NCBI GenBank assembly: GCA_963933885.1
Contig: CAWVWF010000024.1
Coordinates: 1-24,943, forward strand
Direction of reading: 5' to 3'
DNA length: 24,943 bases
Source: CAWVWF01 sp963933885
GTDB lineage: Bacteria; Bacteroidota; Bacteroidia; Flavobacteriales_C; GCA-002722245
A program made the position numbers and the translations under genes. Positions 18,790 to 24,943 of the stretch are shown here, piece by piece (position 1 is the stretch's first letter; each line of letters begins with the position of its first letter). The notes below the pieces were generated by a model. It made no database searches. It was not told the origin of the DNA and was given only the letters and a program-made list of their open reading frames with translations.

Positions 18790-20937
18790 TTAGTTCCTTG
18801 ATATTGACTCTAAACCTAGGATAGAAGCACTTTTCTCAGCGATTCCCATTCCTGTAGCAATGTTTAAGAAGTTCCCTAAAACACCTTTTTCTTGATCGTT
18901 AGCTCCACTCATCATTTTAGCGATTAAAGCAGTAATACTTAAGTTTTTCAACTCTTCACTTGTAACTCCAAACTGATCAATAAACTTTCTCAAGTTCTCT
19001 TTAAATGATGAACCTCCTTCTGAATCAAAGAATGTATTTTTGATGTCTTGAACAGTTTCTGAATTGTTAACCATTCTATCAATAGACTTTCCTTGTGTAA
19101 CTGCTCCAACCAACTTATCAAAGAAGATTGTTTCACCTCCAATAATTTCAATATTAGAGTTTCTAAGCGCTTCAGATAATACATGAGCTTGTGAATCAGC
19201 AATACTTTTCTGAGCATCTAAATGAGCCAAATCAACTTTCAATTCCTTCTCTAATTTCAATCGGAACTCTTCATGATCTTTCCCAAGACCTTCAAGCTTC
19301 TTCATTGCAATTGCTTTCTGATCGATACCTTCAGCTTCAGCAATCATTTTAGCTTTCAATACTTCAGCTTCAACATTACCTTCTTTTAATTTAGCTTCAG
19401 CCATTTTCTCAATAACTTGAGCCTCTGCCAAACCTTGCTCAACTTCCAACTTAGCGACAACTAATCCACGTTTTTCATTTGCTTCTGCTTCTGCTTCTCC
19501 AGTTAACTCAATTGCTCTAGCATTTGCTTCAGCTTCTTTTTCAGTAGCTTGTGCTTTAGCCTCCATTACCTGAGCTTCAGCCATACCTAAAGATGCACTT
19601 TCTGCAGCTTTCGCTTCAGCTAATGTTTTAATTGCTTCAGCTTGCTTAACACTTGCAACTTGTGTGCTTTCAGCATTAATAACAAGCTCTTGAGCTTTAA
19701 ATTCGGATGCTTTCTTATTAGCCTCTGCTTCTTTAATTTGCTTTACCAAACTCTCTTCAGCATCTTTCTCTGCTAGCGTGATTGCAACTTCTTTAGTTCT
19801 CTCCGCTTCTGCAAATGCCTTAGTATCTTTTATTTTCTCTTCTTCTTCAACAACCAGTTTCTCAACAATTACTCTATCTCTGATTACATCCTGAATGTTC
19901 TTACGCTCTGTTTCTATAACTTTTTCTTTCTCAATTTGAGCAAGTGTTACGATACGTTCACGTTCTGTAACCTCCAACATTCTGTCTTTTTCGATACGCT
20001 CGTTTTCAACAGCTTCAGTTCTTTCTTTATTTTTCGCTGCAACAATTACTTGTCTGTCTTTGTTTTCTTCAGCTACTTTAATATCTTCCTCTGCTTCGAT
20101 CCTTGCGTTCTCAGATTTTCTTCTTTCAATCTCACCTACTTTTTTAATTTCAGCTTGTTCTCTAGATTTAATATTAGCAATCTCACGCTTCTGCTTTTCT
20201 TCAGCTTCAGCCAATTGCTTATTTAATTCTAATATTGCTTCTTTAGCTTCAACATTTTGTTTTGTAATAACCTTTTCCTTTTCTTTTTCAATCAGGTTAG
20301 ATTTAATTTTTTGTTGAGCAGTTAACTCTGTAATTTTCTTAATACCTTGAGCATCAAGAATATTCTTTTCGTTTAAGTATTCAACTGGAGTTTGCTCTAA
20401 ATAGTCAATATGACAGTTATCCAATGCATATCCATTTAAATCACTTCCGATAATTCTAATAATCTCATCTCTGAAATTTTCTCTTTCATTATACAACTGT
20501 ACAAAGTCAAATTGCTTTCCAACTGTTTTTAATGCTTCAGAAAATTTTGCTTCAAACAATAAATGTAATTGCTCTGGATGAGATGCTCTAGCACAACCTA
20601 TAGACTGGGCTACCTGCATTACTTCTGTTTTACTAACTCTTACATAAAAAGCAACTTTAATATCTGATCGGATGTTATCATTACAAATTAATCCATCACT
20701 TCCCGATCTTTCAATTTCTACTTTCTTAAGAGAGACATCCATTGATTCAATCTTGTGTAAAACAGGAATCATAATCCCCCAACTATGGAAAACCTTAATC
20801 CCACCTATACCAGTTCTTACTAAAACTTCTCCAGGCGATGTTTTTCTTACTGCTCTTGCGAAAAACACAACAATACCAATTAATATTCCTAAAATAATCA
20901 AGCCTGCGAGGCCTACTGTATTTAATATAAAATCCAT
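18790..20937 (-). CDS. Flotillin/SPFH-domain protein, YqiK-like, with extended coiled coil
   Basis: 715 residues. An N-terminal membrane helix (about 7-27, LAGLIILGILIGIVVFF) is followed by RAVRKTSPGEVLVRTG and the SPFH/Band-7 domain (about 30-200). Residues 200-560 are an almost unbroken Glu/Lys/Ala-rich coiled coil in two parts: a charged section rich in E, K, R and I to about 375, then an Ala-Glu section with many AEA and EAxA steps to about 545. The C-terminal 150 residues are mixed and end ILGLESISRN. Flotillins and YqiK are usually near 500-550 residues, so the coil is longer than normal. The family forms oligomeric membrane scaffolds. It follows the NfeD-like gene by 13 bases, as in yqiJ-yqiK and nfeD-flotillin pairs, and precedes the AAA+ gene. 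Confidence 0.93.
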   Translation of the reverse strand: MDFILNTVGLAGLIILGILIGIVVFFARAVRKTSPGEVLVRTGIGGIKVFHSWGIMIPVLHKIESMDVSLKKVEIERSGSDGLICNDNIRSDIKVAFYVRVSKTEVMQVAQSIGCARASHPEQLHLLFEAKFSEALKTVGKQFDFVQLYNERENFRDEIIRIIGSDLNGYALDNCHIDYLEQTPVEYLNEKNILDAQGIKKITELTAQQKIKSNLIEKEKEKVITKQNVEAKEAILELNKQLAEAEEKQKREIANIKSREQAEIKKVGEIERRKSENARIEAEEDIKVAEENKDRQVIVAAKNKERTEAVENERIEKDRMLEVTERERIVTLAQIEKEKVIETERKNIQDVIRDRVIVEKLVVEEEEKIKDTKAFAEAERTKEVAITLAEKDAEESLVKQIKEAEANKKASEFKAQELVINAESTQVASVKQAEAIKTLAEAKAAESASLGMAEAQVMEAKAQATEKEAEANARAIELTGEAEAEANEKRGLVVAKLEVEQGLAEAQVIEKMAEAKLKEGNVEAEVLKAKMIAEAEGIDQKAIAMKKLEGLGKDHEEFRLKLEKELKVDLAHLDAQKSIADSQAHVLSEALRNSNIEIIGGETIFFDKLVGAVTQGKSIDRMVNNSETVQDIKNTFFDSEGGSSFKENLRKFIDQFGVTSEELKNLSITALIAKMMSGANDQEKGVLGNFLNIATGMGIAEKSASILGLESISRN

Positions 20938-20950
20938 TTAATTATTGTTT

Positions 20951-21610
20951 TTAATCTATATATGGTTCAACAATGTAATAATTTTTAGCTTCAATTAACT
21001 CGAGAACTAAAGCCTTATCTCCTTTTTTCAAAGAAGTTCCTGATACACACTTAAACATGATCAATTCAGGTACTCGATCAACTTCAATTTCCCCTTGTCC
21101 TAATTTCATTTCATCAGCACCTAATGTTACCGTAACAATTTTCCCTACAGCATTCCTCAATTCTTTTTCTTCAATTTTCATTTTCTTAAAAACTTTCACA
21201 AAAGGCTGCGTAAAGATTTTACCGATAATTGAACTGATAATAATATTAGGAATAAATAAACCTAAACCTAAAAGGAAATTGTCGCCTAACAATTTATTTC
21301 CAATAATAGAAATAAACCATCCAGACAAAGCGAAGAAACTAAGAAAGAACATTAATGGAACGTACTTGATGTTTAAAAACTCAAGGATGTTATTTAAAAA
21401 CATCATATCTCCTAATCCTCCGTCTGCTTCCACACTAGTATCAACGTCTACATCAGCACTTAAATCAACATCAGCGTCAATATCTATGTCCATAAAATCC
21501 ATATCTAATACTCCAACGATAACAGTTACCCAATAAAGTAAAATCAGTACTAGTAATATCGTGAAGGGATAATTCATCCCTTCAAAGGACAATTCGATTA
21601 TTTCTTTCAT
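20951..21610 (-). CDS. YqiJ/NfeD-like membrane protein with OB-fold and Asp-rich stretch
   Basis: 219 residues. A first membrane helix (about 16-35, FTILLVLILLYWVTVIVGVL) is followed by an acidic segment at 36-57 in which ten of 22 residues are Asp, mostly alternating with hydrophobic residues (DIDIDADVDL). Two more hydrophobic helices follow (about 83-105 and 112-130). The C-terminal 70 residues (VGKIVTVTLGADEMKLGQGEIEV to YIVEPYID) are a small beta barrel like the NfeD/YqiJ OB-fold. The immediately downstream flotillin is the expected partner. In studied NfeD-flotillin pairs the OB-fold protein is a membrane partner of the scaffold. The PspA gene lies 50 bases upstream. The Asp-rich stretch may bind divalent cations, which is inference only. 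Confidence 0.85.
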   Translation of the reverse strand: MKEIIELSFEGMNYPFTILLVLILLYWVTVIVGVLDMDFMDIDIDADVDLSADVDVDTSVEADGGLGDMMFLNNILEFLNIKYVPLMFFLSFFALSGWFISIIGNKLLGDNFLLGLGLFIPNIIISSIIGKIFTQPFVKVFKKMKIEEKELRNAVGKIVTVTLGADEMKLGQGEIEVDRVPELIMFKCVSGTSLKKGDKALVLELIEAKNYYIVEPYID

Positions 21611-21660
21611 TATTCTAAATATTATTAAATGCTTATGAGAAAACTAATGATAAAATAGAA

Positions 21661-22365
21661 TTATTTATCCATGTTCATCTTAGCTTTCAAAGCAGCTAAT
21701 GCATCATCAGCAGAACTAGCGTCAGTATTTGCAGCATCGTTGATTTCATCTTCTATAGAAGTGTTTTCACCAGCAATCTCACCATATGCTTCGCCTAATG
21801 CTTCATCTTGCTCAACTTTTTCCTTCATTCTTTCTAACATAGAAATTGTACTATCAGGATCGATTCCAGCTAACTGCTTGTTCATCTTCTTAGTAGTTTC
21901 ACTAACACGAACTCTAGCTTTTAAAGTCTTTAATTCGTTTTCGTAATTACTAATCATGCTTTTCAATTTCTGAACTTGAGCACTCAATTTCACTTCTTGA
22001 GCTCCGTAGTTATCAGATCTTACTTGAGTTTCTGATGAATTCTTAACAGCTTGATCCTTTTTAACCAAAGCTTCTTTTGCTAAACGATCAGCATCTTCTG
22101 CGTTTAATTCTCCTTTAGAAACTTTCTGTAAAATCAACATTGCTTTCTTTTCCCAAGATTCAGCAGCTAATTTAGCTTCCTTTGCTTCTCTTTTAGATCT
22201 GATAACAATTGCTTTAATTTCAGCTAATCCTTTTAAAGAACCATCCAAATCTTTTTTCAAATCTCTAATTCCTTGCTCTGTGTTTGCAATTGGATCTTCT
22301 AATTTATCAATAACAGAATGTGCTTCTGCTTTACCAATATTAAATAATCTTCTAAATATGTTCAT
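21661..22365 (-). CDS. PspA/IM30 family protein (bacterial ESCRT-III-like)
   Basis: A 234-residue, nearly all-helical protein. It begins with an amphipathic helix MNIFRRLFNIGKAEAHSVIDKLEDP and a region (DPIANTEQGIRDLKKDL) typical of PspA and Vipp1, continues with a long charged coiled coil (about 25-150), then KKMNKQLAGIDPDSTISMLERMKEKV and a low-complexity acidic/Ala tail ending ALKAKMNMDK. The family polymerises on stressed membranes and shares fold and filament architecture with ESCRT-III. There is no PspF/PspB/PspC here; the partners are a DUF2170 protein four bases upstream and an NfeD-like gene 50 bases downstream. This resembles the E. coli yjfI-yjfJ arrangement rather than the classic psp operon. 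Confidence 0.93.
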   Translation of the reverse strand: MNIFRRLFNIGKAEAHSVIDKLEDPIANTEQGIRDLKKDLDGSLKGLAEIKAIVIRSKREAKEAKLAAESWEKKAMLILQKVSKGELNAEDADRLAKEALVKKDQAVKNSSETQVRSDNYGAQEVKLSAQVQKLKSMISNYENELKTLKARVRVSETTKKMNKQLAGIDPDSTISMLERMKEKVEQDEALGEAYGEIAGENTSIEDEINDAANTDASSADDALAALKAKMNMDK

Positions 22366-22369
22366 TTTA

Positions 22370-22765
22370 TTATTTTTTTGAAATGTTAATTAACTCCGAC
22401 GAATATTCACTCATTAATAGACTTAATGAATTTATCGATGATTCTAATTCGTTTAAATCTAAATTCTCTAATTGTAATGTATCTCTAAAAATCAATTTCT
22501 TTCCTGAATCATCAAGAACAAATGCTCCATGAATTATATCTCTATTCTTTTTAAGTAAATCGATATATACTTCACTTGAAGTAGAGTCTATATCAGTAAT
22601 ATATTGCTCCATGATTAAAATAGGATCTTCACATCCTAAAACAAGGTTTTTAATTCCTGATTCTTCTGCTTCTATAACCAAAATTGAATCAGCTTCACTT
22701 TCGTTTACAATAGTGTATTCTAACTCCGTTACGTAATTTTTAATTTTTGAAAAATTGTTATTCAT
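22370..22765 (-). CDS. YjfI/DUF2170 family protein
   Basis: 131 residues, soluble and acidic. The C-terminal part carries the family block IIHGAFVLDDSGKKLIFRDT followed by LQLENLDLNELESSINSLSL, which I recognise as DUF2170 (E. coli YjfI). The N-terminal part has SGIKNLVLGCEDPILIMEQYI, also typical. It is the first gene of the PspA block, four bases ahead of the PspA gene. The leader contains AAAGGAAAGGG directly before the ATG, an unusually purine-rich Shine-Dalgarno-like site for this window, which supports this start. DUF2170 genes are regularly next to PspA homologues, but their role is not established; a cytosolic regulator or chaperone of PspA is inference. Transcription probably starts in the intergenic region shared with the divergent XRE gene. 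Confidence 0.88.
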   Translation of the reverse strand: MNNNFSKIKNYVTELEYTIVNESEADSILVIEAEESGIKNLVLGCEDPILIMEQYITDIDSTSSEVYIDLLKKNRDIIHGAFVLDDSGKKLIFRDTLQLENLDLNELESSINSLSLLMSEYSSELINISKK

Positions 22766-22846
22766 CCCTTTCCTTTTAGTTGCTTTTAATTAAAAAACTA
22801 ATCTAAACCAAAATTCCTTTAATTGTTAAATAATTGAATTGAAATA

Positions 22847-22870
22847 TTTAAAATCGTGCACTTTTTTAAA
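22847..22870. promoter_or_regulatory. Candidate operator dyad around GTGCAC
   Basis: TTTAAAATCGTG and CACTTTTTTAAA form an inverted repeat matching at 10 of 12 half-site positions, centred on GTGCAC. The centre at 22858/22859 is within one base of the midpoint of the 184-base divergent intergenic region (22766-22949). It could bind the adjacent XRE regulator and control both directions. The AT-rich flanks make part of the symmetry cheap; the GC-containing core is the better evidence. Confidence 0.35.
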
Positions 22871-22949
22871 ATATTATTCACTCAAAACTTTCATTTATTA
22901 GCATTTTTGTTTAAAATTGAACATAACCAAGATATAAAATCTTTTGTGA

Positions 22950-23639
22950 ATGAACAAATTTTTAGCAAAAAATAGCGAAGAAAAATCTACAATTAGTAAA
23001 AACATTAGAAAAATAAGGACTATAAAAGGTATTAGTCAAACAGTTTTCGCTGAAGACTTTGGTCTTAATCGTGCTAACATTAGTAGTTATGAAGAAGGAA
23101 GAGCTGAGCCTAAGATGGATTTTGTGATAAAGATTGCTAAAAAGTTCGGTTTAGACATGGAACACCTTTACACAAAAGACCTTACTGTAAACGACCTAAC
23201 CCACTTCTCCCCTCCTCAATACAAGAAAGAAACAATTTCACTCCAAAAAGAAAATAGTATTAAATGGGTAAGTAGATCAAGTAGTTTAGACTATGCATCA
23301 ATACTAATAAATGGTAGTGATAATTTACCCGATCTTCAAGTTCCAAATATTAAAGAAGCAAGAGCTTTCGAATATTTTGGTGACGACATAAAAGCTTTTA
23401 GCAATGGAGATGTTTTATATGCTAAAAAAATTGACAATAAAAACTGGAATGGTATAATTCCAGGTGAAGCATGTGTAGTTATTAGCAACGACAGAGTATA
23501 TTTTAAAAGATTAGATGTTGTTAAGAATAAAATTTCCCTTGTATCTGAAAACCCAAAATACAAGTCATTAAATATAGCAATTGAAGAGATTCAAGAAATA
23601 TGGAGGGTTGTTGGTTACTTATCTTTTTTAATTCCTTAA
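22950..23639 (+). CDS. XRE-type regulator with degenerate LexA/S24-like domain
   Basis: 229 residues. An HTH_3 domain spans about 15-75 (IRKIRTIKGISQTVFAEDFGL, recognition region NRANISSYEEGRAEP). A linker leads to a C-terminal S24/LexA-like beta domain at about 130-225 with the pattern ARAFEYFGDDI, NGDVLYAKK, GEACVVI, VYFKRL and EIWRVVGYL. In active members the first motif reads GDSM with the nucleophilic Ser; here D146 replaces it, while the likely partner K186 in FKRL is kept. Self-cleavage is therefore not expected, and the domain may serve dimerisation or sensing. It is divergent from the PspA block across 184 bases, so local regulation is plausible. rluF follows after 22 bases. TTTG lies three bases before the ATG. 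Confidence 0.88.
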   Translation: MNKFLAKNSEEKSTISKNIRKIRTIKGISQTVFAEDFGLNRANISSYEEGRAEPKMDFVIKIAKKFGLDMEHLYTKDLTVNDLTHFSPPQYKKETISLQKENSIKWVSRSSSLDYASILINGSDNLPDLQVPNIKEARAFEYFGDDIKAFSNGDVLYAKKIDNKNWNGIIPGEACVVISNDRVYFKRLDVVKNKISLVSENPKYKSLNIAIEEIQEIWRVVGYLSFLIP

Positions 23640-23661
23640 TTTTACACTTTCAATTTGAATT

Positions 23662-24384
23662 ATGGCGACTAGGATTAACAAATACTTAAGTGAAGCAGGT
23701 TATTGCTCAAGAAGAGCAGCAGATAAACTGATTGAAAAAGGTAGAGTTACTATTAATGGCGTTGTTCCTGAAATGGGAACTAAGATTGAAGATACAGATG
23801 AAGTACATGTTGACGGTAAATTACTATCTAAACCAAAAGAGAAAAGTGTTTATCTAGTTTTTAATAAGCCTGTAGGAATTGTTTGTACTACCGATGTTGG
23901 TGTTGAAAGAGATAATATTATTGAATACATCGACTACCCTACTCGTATTTTCCCAATTGGACGATTAGATAAGCCTAGTGAAGGTTTAATCTTCATGACC
24001 AATGATGGAGATATTGTAAATAAAATTCTTCGTGCCAGAAACAATCACGAAAAGGAATATATAGTTACTGTAAACAGAGCAATTCGTGACTCTTTTATTG
24101 ACCATATGAGTGAAGGTGTTGAGATATTAGAAACAATGACTAAGCCTTGTTATGTTGAAAAGTTAGGAGCTTTCAAATTCAAAATCATTCTTACACAAGG
24201 TCTAAATAGGCAAATCAGAAGAATGTGTGATCATTTAGGTTATCGTGTTCTTACCCTAAAACGTGTTCGAATCATGAATATTGAACTAGACATTCCCGTT
24301 GGAGAGTATAGAGATTTCAGAGAGGAAGAACTTACTGAGCTTAATAAACTAATTGAAGACTCTAGTAAAACAAATGAGGAGTGA
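23662..24384 (+). CDS. rluF: 23S rRNA pseudouridine synthase RluF-type
   Basis: 240 residues. An N-terminal S4 RNA-binding domain (RINKYLSEAGYCSRRAADKLI, about 3-60) is followed by the RsuA/RluB/RluE/RluF catalytic domain. The catalytic Asp is D103 in PIGRLDKPSEGL. Further blocks are LVFNKPVGIVCTT, ERDNIIEYI, NKILRARNNHEKEYIVTV, QGLNRQIRRMCDHLGY and LKRVRIMN. The close match of these blocks to E. coli RluF, which modifies U2604, favours that subfamily over RsuA or RluB. E. coli RluF has a basic C-terminal extension that is missing here; the protein ends at a short acidic helix. The ATG at 23662 is preceded by TCAATTTG, a near-match to the -7 element, four bases upstream. It probably has its own promoter or is read through from the XRE gene. 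Confidence 0.93.
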   Translation: MATRINKYLSEAGYCSRRAADKLIEKGRVTINGVVPEMGTKIEDTDEVHVDGKLLSKPKEKSVYLVFNKPVGIVCTTDVGVERDNIIEYIDYPTRIFPIGRLDKPSEGLIFMTNDGDIVNKILRARNNHEKEYIVTVNRAIRDSFIDHMSEGVEILETMTKPCYVEKLGAFKFKIILTQGLNRQIRRMCDHLGYRVLTLKRVRIMNIELDIPVGEYRDFREEELTELNKLIEDSSKTNEE

Positions 24385-24387
24385 AAT

Positions 24388-24397
24388 CCCCCCCCCC
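24388..24397. repeat. C10 homopolymer after rluF
   Basis: Ten consecutive C lie three bases after the rluF stop codon, in an otherwise very AT-rich region. The tract is outside any coding frame, so a length change would not shift a protein. It could vary by slippage or be a sequencing or assembly uncertainty. Confidence 0.85.
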
Positions 24398-24512
24398 TCA
24401 ATAAACAAGTTAAAATCTACAAACCTAAGTTCTGAATAAGACCTACTCAACCGTGCTTTCAAGTATTTGGAAGAAAACTCAATATATTAGAAAAGGAGAG
24501 CTGCTAATGTTG

Positions 24513-24520
24513 TAAATTTG
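24513..24520 (+). promoter_or_regulatory. Putative Bacteroidota -7 element before the SnoaL-like gene
   Basis: TAAATTTG matches TAnnTTTG exactly and ends four bases before the ATG at 24525. This would place the transcript start on or next to the start codon. No convincing -33 TTG is visible. Confidence 0.5.
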
Positions 24521-24524
24521 CAGA

Positions 24525-24943
24525 ATGAAAACGAATCTTGAAATCGTAAAAGATCTTTATCAATTTGTAAAAAGTAACGACCTAGATTCTATTAGGCCTA
24601 TTTTTCACAAAAACATCAAATGGAACCAAATGAAAGGGTTCCCAAATGGCGGCCAGTATGTTGGTGCTGATGAAGTATTTCAGAATGTTTTCAAAAGCTT
24701 AAAAAAAGACTGGTCTAACTGGGCTTCACAAATTGAAGATTACATCGATGCTGGAGAAACAATCTTAGTTACTGGGTTTTACGAAGGAACTTTCAATGAA
24801 TCAGGAATTCATATGGAAGCAGAATTCATACATAAATATACTGTTCAAGACGGAGTTATTACTAAATTCAATCAATATACAGATACAAGCCTTATTGCAA
24901 ATGCAATGAGAGTTACTACTAAGAAAAAGCAAGTAAATAATCC
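24525..24943 (+). CDS. SnoaL/NTF2-like domain protein, 3' end cut by window
   Basis: An open frame from the ATG at 24525 runs 139 codons to the window end without a stop. It begins MKTNLEIVKDLYQFVKSND, then IFHKNIKWNQMKGFPNGGQY, VGADEVFQNVFKSL, ILVTGFYEGTF and EAEFIHKYTVQDGVITKFNQ. This order of an N-terminal helix, a W-N-x-M-x-G-F-P-N-G loop and alternating strands, with a G-x-Y-x-G turn and a buried H-x-Y strand, is that of SnoaL-like nuclear transport factor 2 family proteins of about 130-150 residues, so little is missing. These small cone-shaped proteins may be isomerases, hydrolases or binding proteins; the substrate cannot be inferred. It stands alone after rluF behind a 140-base gap. 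Confidence 0.82.
   Translation, partial: MKTNLEIVKDLYQFVKSNDLDSIRPIFHKNIKWNQMKGFPNGGQYVGADEVFQNVFKSLKKDWSNWASQIEDYIDAGETILVTGFYEGTFNESGIHMEAEFIHKYTVQDGVITKFNQYTDTSLIANAMRVTTKKKQVNN

Noticed and set aside
19936..20317. Two overlapping plus-strand frames rich in Phe, Ser and Cys opposite the flotillin coil.
   Set aside because: They are mirror frames of Glu/Lys/Ala-rich codons and show no protein-like pattern.
21057..21536. A 159-codon open frame on the plus strand opposite the NfeD-like gene.
   Set aside because: It is antisense to a well-supported gene and its Ser/Thr/Ile/Pro-rich composition is what reading the opposite strand would give.

Overview
This window comes from an AT-rich member of the Bacteroidota, most likely a Flavobacteriales-type (possibly Crocinitomicaceae-like) bacterium. 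The evidence is the gene order DUF1599 / BT_3928-type DoxX protein / tpiA / prmA, divergent from folP / cdaA, a neighbourhood typical of that phylum. Shine-Dalgarno sites are sparse, and two starts carry exact copies of the Bacteroidota -7 element TAnnTTTG. The genus cannot be fixed from the sequence alone.

Layout. 1-386 (minus): 5' part of a secreted YwqK/MORN_2-type repeat protein. 480-8665 (minus): a tightly packed unit, read from high to low coordinate, of a DUF1599 protein, a DoxX/BT_3928 membrane protein, triosephosphate isomerase, ribosomal protein L11 methyltransferase and a secreted protein of about 1540 residues with unknown function. 8684-10411 (plus): dihydropteroate synthase and the diadenylate cyclase CdaA. 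10412-10757: 346 bases without a recognised gene but rich in inverted repeats; its clearest element is an intrinsic terminator whose helix is better on the minus strand, so a minus-strand RNA is possible. 10758-13619 (plus): a soluble hybrid histidine kinase (PAS-PAS-HisKA-HATPase-REC-HPt-HPt).

13616-22765 (minus) is the most interesting block. Read from high to low coordinate it encodes a YjfI/DUF2170 protein, a PspA/IM30 (bacterial ESCRT-III family) protein, a YqiJ/NfeD-like membrane OB-fold protein with an Asp-rich stretch, a YqiK-type flotillin with a very long coiled coil, a 1627-residue DUF3686-type AAA+ ATPase, and a 55-residue two-helix membrane protein whose start overlaps the ATPase stop. 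The likely theme is membrane-integrity maintenance: PspA polymers, a flotillin/NfeD membrane scaffold and a dedicated AAA+ machine. Comparative genomics has already noted PspA beside flotillin, NfeD-like, DUF2170 and AAA+ partners, so the association is not new, but the function of this version and the tiny protein appear open.

The block is divergent from an XRE regulator (22950-23639) whose LexA/S24-like domain has lost its catalytic serine. A GTGCAC-centred dyad sits at the midpoint of the shared intergenic region. The right end holds rluF and the start of a SnoaL/NTF2-like protein that runs off the window.
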